DNA of 64,000 nucleotides from contig JAWZYV010000771.1 in the NCBI GenBank assembly GCA_038373885.1, positions 620,001-684,000 of the forward strand, given 5' to 3'. The stretch comes from Cheiracanthium punctorium. Taxonomy: Eukaryota; Arthropoda; Arachnida; Araneae; Cheiracanthiidae. The notes under the pieces were generated by a model. The model was not told where the DNA came from, did no database searches, and saw only the letters and a program-made list of their open reading frames with translations. Shown here piece by piece: positions 56,780 through 64,000 of the stretch. Each line of letters opens with the position of its first letter. Positions within the stretch are counted from its first letter, which is position 1. Made by a program: the position numbers and the translations under genes.

Positions 56780-57938
56780 AACATCCATATCACATGGACC
56801 TTATCGATATAGAGAATTCTACTCAATATGGTTCCCTTCTTCAAGATGTAAAATCTGCAGTCTGGACAGTTTGTTTAGCTACGGATTGTCACTGGTCGAA
56901 TCTGCCTTCAAATCCGCCAAGATTGCCAAAGGTCCTCAATAAACAAGACTTTTTGAGTATCCGCACAGCCAAAAATCACGATGAAGATCTGGGGAACAAG
57001 ATGGCCAGGTTATCGTCAACACCTGACTAATTACTGTATCATTAATAAAATCTTGCCGAAGAAACTTCTACACACAGGGTCCAATGTGTAAAGGGTTCTC
57101 CATCTTTCATAAGGATAATTGAATCAAGACACTCGCGCTGTTGCATTTGGAGTGCAACAAAATTTTCGAGCGTGTTTTGGTATCTCCTGGTGGTCATGGT
57201 GCATGTCACAGGACCACTTCGTAGTAGCCTCTTCGAATAATAAAGGTCTATGAATAAATGTGACTATGAATTCTCACCAGACTGTAATTTTTAGTGACTG
57301 AAATGGAATATCTTGGCAAGTACGAGGGTTTTCCGTGTCTCAAATTCGACATTTATGGGTATTGACTGCTCCACTTAGATTGAAATGCACTTCATCGCTC
57401 CATAGAATACTGCTATGGCCACGATGCATTCACTTCGACTCTAGCCAGAAACGTCCGTGCAAAGGTTAGTCGGTTCTCCATTTCGACAGCCATCATCTGC
57501 TGATTATAAGAATTTTGTACGCAGAAAAATGCACCATTTTCCTCAGTACGTTCCGCATTGTACTGTAGGAAACAACGAAGTATCGTGACCCTGCACGAGC
57601 ACTACTACAGCCTACAATGTTATCTACTGATTGTTCAACAATAGCGGTGGCCACATCTTCAACGACATCGGAACGAGTCGATTTGCGTCCTCGACCTGGC
57701 TGAACTCTAACTAAGATGTCCAGTTTTCTCGAACCAAGTTCTCCAGAGAGTTAGTGGAAGTAAATGGTCCTTTGAAAAAATTCTTAAGGCGACAAAACTC
57801 TGGACGTGCAGCTGCAGCATTTCCTTTGTTTTCATAAAGCAATTTCACTAGCAACTCGCGTTCTGCAGAGTGACTACCATCGCTGATAGGAATGATATTG
57901 TCCCAGTTTAATCTCCTTTTATACCCAGAAGAAGCCAT
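56780..57938 (-). pseudogene. DDE transposase relic (IS630/Tc1-mariner type)
   Basis: On the minus strand the frame starts MASSGYKRRLNWDN (57938) and carries ELLVKLLYENKGNAAAARPE, the N-terminal helix-turn-helix block of the DUF4817-like family. It then continues in other frames as RGRKSTRSDVVEDVATAIVE and YSTMRNVLRKMVHFSAYKI. Degraded catalytic-region text follows, then RQDFINDTVISQVLTITWPS and SPDLHRDFWLCGYSKSLVY. The last corresponds to the family block SPDLTPCDFWLWGYLKS, with one Trp replaced. The first two catalytic Asp positions cannot be read through the stops and frameshifts. Not functional. The hairpin at 57956-58068 lies immediately beyond its 5' end. Confidence 0.78.
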
Positions 57939-57955
57939 GTTCTCCCTTTATGCCC

Positions 57956-58068
57956 GGCTTCAAGCGGGGCCACGCGAGATGTTTCTACCTAAAGCTACTC
58001 TAGGGTCTGTAAAGGGGTTCTATTTCTATAGAGGAAACTTACTATCTCGCGTGGCCCCGCTTCAAGCC
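57956..58068. repeat. Strong hairpin, 24-bp arms
   Basis: The left arm starts GGCTTCAAGCGGGGCCACGC (57956-57979) and the right arm, from 58045 to 58068, is its inverted copy with a single mismatch. The loop is 65 bases. GC-rich in an AT-rich setting. Confidence 0.85.
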
Positions 58069-59093
58069 AAGGGCTTCTGCAAAATTTTTGTGCTTGTATT
58101 GAAAAATTGCAGTTGCAATGACAGTTTAAGTTTCTTCACTTTTTTATCTTCTTTTTTTTATATCAGCAATAGAAATTAAATAAAGAAAAGAAAAAACAAA
58201 AAATTCCATGCAGAAAGTTTTTTTTTCTTTTGGTTATTATTTGCGTCTTTTCCGCATATTTTCTGTTGTGCATGGCCATCTGTCGGTATTTCTAAAACAT
58301 TTTTTTTCTTACGTCCTTCTAATCCGTTTCCTCGTGTCTTGAATAGTATTTTCAACAGTTTTGGAGCCTTTACACTGAGTAGTTCGATCTATAGAGACCT
58401 CAGACTAGGGGTGTTTTAATTCTGTATACATCGTATTACATTAAAGGGGATCGCATCAATAAAAAGTTTGAGAAAAGACAGCGTAAGGTGTTTGGAGCAC
58501 ACTGTAAAATTATTTAAAACAGAGAAATGGAGAAATTTTGGTCAAAATTTTGATTTAAAGGTCAGTTGTTCGACTTATACATCAACTTGTAAATAATGGG
58601 GGGAGGGGAAATTAAGAAAAATGAAAAAAACCGAAATATCGCCCTATCTGGGAAGAATGCTGTTTAATGTCCTAGTAATGTAGCGGCCTTTAGCTTAAAA
58701 TTTTTCCCGTTGAGTTGCCTACACGACAACCCCTCCCCCCCCCGCCGGATCTGAAAACAGACAGAATAAAACCTCTTTAAAACAACCTCTGTAAATACGT
58801 GCTTATTTGAAAAGAACTTAGAAAGGTTTCCTGAATACTGCTTTTACATTTAAATTCCTAAAGGTCCAAACAGTTAAAATAAACTAATGAAAAACTACAA
58901 CTAAGCGCCGTGAAATGAACTAAGAATTTTCTTTTCCCGAATTATCAATATTTCTCTCCGCTGCATTTTTATACTACCCGTCTTAAACTCGGGTTCTTGA
59001 ATGTTAGCTAATTTTTTAAAGTAAAATTATTGTTTCGGCTTATACACGAACACGTATGGTACTGCTTAGGATTTTGCGAGACGAGACGAAGCT
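58069..59093. other. Intergenic, no gene recognised
   Basis: AT-rich. A C-rich block lies near 58730-58745 beside a CGGATCTG. No gene. Confidence 0.4.
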
Positions 59094-59171
59094 CCCTACT
59101 AGCAATTTTGCTCGGGCCACCACCGGCTACGTAGCCGGCCGATGAGAACCCGAGCATGATTGCTAGTAGGG
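59094..59171. repeat. 78-bp imperfect palindrome
   Basis: Arms CCCTACTAGCAA...GCTCGGG and CCCGAGC...TTGCTAGTAGGG surround a perfect core CCGGCTACGTAGCCGG. It would form a stable cruciform or RNA hairpin. The hAT-type element begins 20 bases to the right. Confidence 0.8.
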
Positions 59172-59190
59172 CAATGCCTATGCAGGATAT

Positions 59191-60828
59191 CAGTGGCGGC
59201 TCCTCCATTTGAGCACAAGAGCACGTGAACCCCCAAAGGAAAAACTAAAGAATAAACACATTAACAAATTAATTTTAAGTACACTTTTAAAACAAATATT
59301 AAGTACACTTCCAGACTTTTGTGAATTTAAAACGTGAGTTTTACTCTTTTCTCCCTGCCCCCCACTATTATTAAATACGCTTATTATAACTAACGTACTG
59401 TAGTTTAGGTTACTACAGCACAGTCTTTAATCAATCTCACGTGCGAACGGAAAATGTTCCTTCTGAACCGCTCTCTGGGAACAGAAGCGAAGACAGCTGG
59501 TGAGACGTACGGCGTTGCAGATATCATTCCGTTCGCACATTTTCATTGTGTACACAGGGCCATTTTTTGTGGTATCTCTTCCGGATTTTCCCTTAGTTTG
59601 TTACGATCGGTTAGTTAATTTTTATTTCATTTTCGTATTATTTTCTTTATTTCTACCATTTTTCATTACATTATTATTATTAGTATTATTATTTTACAAA
59701 CTAGTGTAAATAATTAAGATGGGAGTAAAAGACGTGTTTCTGGGCTAAAGCAATGACATTTTTCAATATTATGCTTTGAAAAAAAATTGAAATAAAATGA
59801 ATCAAGAAAACAATTTTGCTAAAACTCATCTTGGTGACGAAATGTAAGACAAAATATTACCTGTTTCTTTCAGTTGCACGCATTGTTTTACGTATTAACT
59901 GCTGGAAACGTAAATATACAGTAGAACCTCGATCTATCGTTTTTCAAGGGGTACGTAGTAAAAAACGATGCATGCGCGAAAACGACGAATGCGGGTTAAA
60001 ATCAAAATACGAAGGAAACTGTATTTGTGAATACACACAATGTATACAGTATACCAAAAATACTAAATTTGTTACCAAACTGTAAAAAAAACAGATTGAA
60101 GTATTGTTGAAATTAAGTGATACTTATTTTTTAAAAATCAGTAATTTTACACTGGGTTTTTCGTTAATTTTTTAATTAAACAAAATTTTCGAGATTTACA
60201 ATAATTTTTTTGTCTTTTTATGTGTATGTGTTAATTATGTTTGTATATAAAACTCATACAATTTCAAATACCGTTATTGCGTAGGATAAACAAGGCACTA
60301 GTGTTGGCTCAGTCTCATCGGCATGAATATTTTTCTCAGCTTCTTCGTGATTATTTTCATTTTTTGCGTCACATTCCTTCCATTCTTAGGATACCGCACG
60401 TTGCTACTTCTAAATCAGGGGAAATATAATCACTACATTTCACACCATACTCGTCCCTGCTAGATGTAAGAACTCTTCACCTATACTATCATTAACCCAA
60501 GATATCATAAGAGGAAGTAATTCCCTTTGTAAGCCATATTGATCTACTTGATCTTCAATTTCATTTCTTCAAGAAACAATTTACAACGATGAACGCGGGA
60601 AAGTGAATTTTTGACGAACGATACATGCGGGTTTTGCTAACGTTATTTGAATACAGTTTGTGTAGGGACCCTAGAAGTAAAACGATCAATACGGGAAAAC
60701 GATGAATGCGGGAACGATAGATCGGGGTTCCGCTGTATTTTAACTTGTAAGGTGCTTCGTATCTGCATGTTTAATATTCGAAATTTGTTTTGTGAACCCC
60801 CATTTAAATAACCCACGATCCGCTACTG
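59191..60828. mobile_element. hAT-type element with nested pogo-like element
   Basis: Starts CAGTGGCGGCTCCTCC and ends GATCCGCTACTG, which is inverted to the start. The flanks CAGGATAT (59183-59190) and CAAGACAT (60829-60836) match at 6 of 8 positions. Its left part is homologous to 24816-25162. The segment 59919-60735 is a later insertion. Without it the element is about 0.8 kb, with no readable transposase. Confidence 0.6.
59919..60735. mobile_element. pogo/Tigger-like element, 817 bp
   Basis: The left end CAGTAGAACCTCGATCTATC and the right end (reverse-complemented) CAGCGGAACCCCGATCTATC are inverted, with TA on both sides (59917-59918 and 60736-60737). Blocks such as AAAACGATGAATGCGGG occur near both ends, extending the inverted repeats. 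The inner frames (59816-60085 and 60241-60429) show no transposase motif, so it is non-autonomous. Confidence 0.75.
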
Positions 60829-61274
60829 CAAGACATTCCTATTTTTTATTTTGTCATTCACCCGTCCCTAAATAAAACGCAATAAACACGGATATAATTA
60901 AGAGAAATTTAAAACACAAAAATAAGTAGCATTATTTCATTCTAACCTAAACTGAAACATTTTTTTCAATAAGGGTATATTGATAATGTACAAGCATAAT
61001 CACACATCCAATCGGTATTATCTTGTAAACCGCTGTTTTTCAAAACTGATGCAATCGAATCCCCCCCCCGCGCCTTCCCTCTTTATTCTGCATGATACAG
61101 CGATAATCGACTATTTCTTTGTGTAGGCGAAACATAATTTAGAAATCAATAGGCCATCTGCGCCTATCATTTCCGATTACATATTTTAACAATCAGCACA
61201 TTTACAATACGTCATGTCTTTTCGGGAAGTCTTTTATCTCTACGCACAAAATGCAGGAGCTGATAAAACGTTCC
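60829..61274. other. Presumed upstream region of the ferritin gene
   Basis: No transposon ends or other genes recognised. This segment would include the proximal promoter. I could not identify a transcription factor site with confidence. Confidence 0.4.
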
Positions 61275-61280
61275 TATAAA
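61275..61280 (+). promoter_or_regulatory. TATA box of the ferritin gene
   Basis: TATAAA lies 45 bases upstream of the iron-responsive element and 142 bases upstream of the start codon. Initiation about 25-32 bases downstream (about 61300-61307) would put the IRE within about 20 bases of the cap, as required for IRE-mediated repression. Inferred from position and motif. Confidence 0.7.
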
Positions 61281-61319
61281 ATCGCAGGTAAACCGACCGT
61301 TTTTATCTTTTTAATTGGT

Positions 61320-61346
61320 GTTCGCGTCAACAGTGTTTGATCGAAC
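61320..61346 (+). promoter_or_regulatory. Iron-responsive element (IRE)
   Basis: The sequence folds into a canonical IRE. The lower stem GTTCG pairs fully with CGAAC, there is a single unpaired C (61325), the 5-bp upper stem GTCAA pairs with TTGAT (one G-U next to the bulge), and the loop is CAGTGT. This satisfies the C-bulge and CAGUGN loop rules. In animals, iron-regulatory protein binds this hairpin when iron is low and blocks ribosome entry on ferritin mRNA. It lies 70 bases before the ferritin start codon on the same strand. Confidence 0.96.
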
Positions 61347-61416
61347 AGAAACAGTGTTTGTAGGTTTTATTTTAAGTTTAGGAATTTTCTTTCGTTCAGC
61401 TAAATAAGTAATAAAA

Positions 61417-61524
61417 ATGAGTTCAACCAGTCAAGTCCGTCAGAATTACCACGAGGAATCTGAAAATGGAGTCAACAAGCAGATTAACATGGAACTGTAC
61501 GCTTCCTATGTTTACCTGGCTATG
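61417..61524 (+). CDS. Ferritin heavy chain, first coding exon (partial gene)
   Basis: The exon encodes 36 residues beginning [18 protein letters not shown] and ending [13 protein letters not shown], then a splice donor GTGAGT at 61525. It matches the N-terminus of animal cytosolic ferritin heavy chains ([10 protein letters not shown] and LYASYVYL are near-invariant). Ferritin assembles into a 24-subunit shell that oxidises and stores iron. Glu26 corresponds to ferroxidase ligand Glu27 of the human chain, and Tyr33 to Tyr34, so this is a catalytic H-type chain. There is no signal peptide, so the product is cytosolic rather than the secreted arthropod ferritin. The start is fixed by the conserved N-terminus and an AAAATGA context. 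The intron falls between codons, after the Met of YLAM, at the place I recall for animal H-chain genes. Exon 2, expected to begin like SFYFDRDDVAL, is not found before the window ends, so intron 1 exceeds 2.4 kb. Translation is presumably IRE-controlled. Confidence 0.96.
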
Positions 61525-61603
61525 GTGAGTCCAAGAACATCCTTGCTTACATGTTCAGATGACTAATGACACCAGACTATTATTTACTTAAGCGATTTTT
61601 TAA

Positions 61604-62072
61604 CCCTTCAACGCGCAGTACTCCCGCTCTAAGAACACCAAACTGACGTTTTGACTGTTGCCAGTCAAAAAGTAGGGTATTTGATTTCTATAAAAATAGT
61701 TGCGGGTGACATAGCTCCACGAGAATCCTTTACTTTTTAGCACGTCGTTTCCCGTTAAAAAATTTGTCACGATTATTTTAAACAGCACTGACATCTGCTG
61801 AAAAATGGAAGAATGCGAGAACAGCTGAATAGATTGCCCAATGCTGAAAAAAAGGGCAGCCGTTGCCACCGCTCGACTTAACTACCAGCAACATGGCCGA
61901 CGATCGAAACGTTCATCGCGTGCCACAGATCTAGAGAACCTTTTTTGACGACAGCTGGCTGTGCCCACGCACATGAACGTTTCGCTCGTCCTCCATCTCG
62001 CTGGTAGTTAAGTCGAGCGATGGCAACGGCTGCCCTTTTTTCAGCATTGGGAAAGGGTTGCGCCTCAAAGGG
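61604..62072 (-). mobile_element. piggyBac-type MITE, copy F (in ferritin intron 1)
   Basis: Exact TTAA on both sides (61600-61603 and 62073-62076). Starts CCCTTCAACGCGCAGTA and ends GCGCCTCAAAGGG, so it is in minus orientation like copy A. Part of the right hairpin arm is deleted near 61970. It lies 79 bases downstream of the first splice donor. Confidence 0.92.
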
Positions 62073-63284
62073 TTAAAAATAAGAGTAAAACTGAAACGAT
62101 CGCGAAATTTAATTAGCGAATCATATACCTTCTCTCTATAAATACCCATACATGCTCACTATTTTTCTATCATGTCAAAGAAAGGAAATTAAAATGCTAA
62201 ATTTGATTACGTTTCAGGAAATAGTTATTAATTTTTAAGCAAGAGAAGAATCACTCATCTAATGTTAAAGAGAAATTTACAATTTTAAGCTATAACACTC
62301 AAACTGACGTTTTCTTTATATTTTATTTTCAAAAATTCTTCACAAAATGTGAAGAATAATCGTGACATATTTTTTCTATCATATCTTTTTCAAACTTTAA
62401 TTAGAACTTTTTACATAATCTTGAAAAAACAAAATGGTACATAGAAAAGTTCATAGAATTTATGTCTAATACACTCAGTGTTCTTCAACATCCATCCACC
62501 CACAAAAAAGGGGGTATGGGTTCCGTTTGTATCAGTAGTTTTGAAAATATGAAGTGGCATATTTAAAAAATCAAAAGGAACCCTGTATATAATAAATTTC
62601 TCTCCACACCATCACATTCAGCATTCTAAGAACTAAGCCAAATATTTTTGCAATTCCCAGCCACTAACTCATTTCATTTTCATCGAAAGCAATGAAATTT
62701 CATACCTCAGGTAAACAAGACTATTAAAGTAAATTGAGAAAACAAAATAACAATGATTTGTACTGGAAATTTTAAAGGCAAAAGCAAATATACGGATAGC
62801 CCATAAAATAGTTAACATTTATAACCGAACATAGTAAAAATTAAATGTAGTTTTTCAACAATACTCTTTTGTGAGAATGGGAACACTTGATACCACCTTT
62901 GTTTAATTTATTTGTTGTTATTTGTTCAGGGAGAGGGGATGAATTTAGAACACCACCTACCTGTAATACCCCCCTTCATGTAGTGCATGAATTATAAAAG
63001 TAAAATCTTTAAATGATTGTATGCATACACTAATTTACATTTTCAACTGATTAAAGTTTTTAAAAAGCCAAATACATTTATGAAATGCTCACAGCCCGAT
63101 CAATGCAAATGAGGGCCCTGGGAAAAACAAAAAATATTAGGCCTTCAAGATACACAAAATGGGACGCGTTTCTTTAAAAATATTATATAATTCGTATATT
63201 CTGAAAAGTTTTTAAAACACTTTTTTTTTCCTCAAGAAGCAAAATTCTATTCTAAGTAGTCTGAAATAAAAATAAATGATTATA

Positions 63285-63651
63285 CAGTGTCCCATGATTA
63301 TTGGGACAAACTTTGAGGGAGCCGGGGACATAATAAGGAATCCGAATCACATAGTAATGTGGGGGTCAAAAAAGGCTTTTTTACTTACCTGTCAATAATC
63401 ACTTTGGAAAAAATTTTGAAGTGTTCGGCTAGTTTCTCAAGTCTTAAAAAATGTGCTTGGAACTGAAAATTTCATCAATCGAATGAAATGGAATCTTTAA
63501 AAGATGCGTTTTTTTGCGCATTAGTTTTTGACGAAAAATAGTCGAAAAGTTCACTATCATTTCCAGATCTCACATTTCTATGTGATTCTGAATCCTTATT
63601 AGGTTATCTACCTTCCCTCAAAGTTTGTTTCAATCATTATAGGACACCCTG
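63285..63651. mobile_element. TIR element, CAGTGTCCC/CAGGGTGTCC ends
   Basis: The left end CAGTGTCCCATGATTATTGG and the right end (reverse-complemented) CAGGGTGTCCTATAATGATT are inverted over about 40 bp, including ACAAACTTTGAGGGA. TA precedes the left end; the right flank is CA. No coding capacity. It resides in ferritin intron 1. Confidence 0.75.
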
Positions 63652-64000
63652 CATGTAATGTCAGAGAAACTTCACATCGAAGTGCTTTATCGACTATTGA
63701 GCATCTCAACGAAAGGAAGAAATGTTACTGATTAAAATTAGTTTATGCAAGTGACTGCTAACAAAAGCACTTTTCGGATTTCAGCAAGTAGATTCGTGGC
63801 ACGTTCTTAATAATGATTATTTGCACTCGTAAACCACCCTAGGTCAGAATTGGAAACTTGATACCTCCAATTATTAGTACCTAGGATGGTCTGCGCAGCC
63901 AGGTATGTCAGAAAACTTGGATCTGTGGGGGCAGATGGGTGATTCGATCGACCACCATGTTCTTGGTAGTTAAATGGATCGATAGAAGAGAAGTGATTTG

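Larger units (their letters stand above)
61525..64000 (+). other. Ferritin intron 1 (incomplete)
   Basis: Starts with GTGAGT. No acceptor followed by ferritin exon 2 text is present up to the window end. It contains a piggyBac-type MITE (61604-62072) and a TIR element (63285-63651), and otherwise AT-rich non-coding DNA. A block ending ACCCTGTATATAATA near 62581-62595 looks like one end of another TIR element without a partner. Confidence 0.8.

Noticed and set aside
61351..61356. Second CAGTGT motif just after the IRE, as a possible second IRE
   Set aside because: It sits in a short AAACAGTGTTT palindrome without a C bulge or the upper and lower stems.

Overview
This is arthropod nuclear DNA, most likely from a spider. 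It is strongly AT-rich, has long homopolymer and AT runs, and contains only one host gene that I can support. That gene enters at the right end (61.27-64 kb): a TATA box, an iron-responsive element and the first coding exon of a cytosolic ferritin heavy chain. The spider call rests on the ferritin N-terminus and on a full-length Tc1-family transposase of a type I associate with spider genomes. Both are judgements from memory, not searches.

Almost everything else recognisable is transposon-derived. Left part (1-14.5 kb): pogo-like, hAT-like and piggyBac-like miniature elements, two short-unit minisatellites and a tRNA-derived SINE. Middle-left (14.5-25.9 kb): a DDE transposase relic split by a 1.85-kb hAT element that itself holds a hAT MITE, then a second, inverted copy of a ~1-kb repeat first seen at 9.5 kb. 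Centre (27.4-32.4 kb): two LINE relics and one intact Tc1-family transposon with a 346-residue transposase, terminal inverted repeats and a TA target site. 33-43 kb: foldback and hAT-like elements and further DDE transposase relics.

The densest cluster is 43.4-52.5 kb: a broken hAT transposase gene carrying a MITE, three TIR elements in a row, a mariner relic nested in a TTAA-flanked element, a decayed second Tc1-family transposon and a run of SINE fragments. 52.7-61 kb has a TG/TATG microsatellite, one more DDE transposase relic, two strong hairpins and a hAT-type element with a pogo-like element nested inside.

One family ties the window together: six copies of a TTAA-flanked, piggyBac-type MITE (4.7, 11.1, 25.3, 39.2, 54.2 and 61.6 kb), the last inside ferritin intron 1. 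Each combines a long internal hairpin with a conserved non-inverted arm. The genes do not form a pathway. The window is a transposon graveyard upstream of, and within the first intron of, an iron-storage gene whose translation is predicted to be controlled by the IRE. No prokaryotic operon, CRISPR array or true tRNA/rRNA gene was found.
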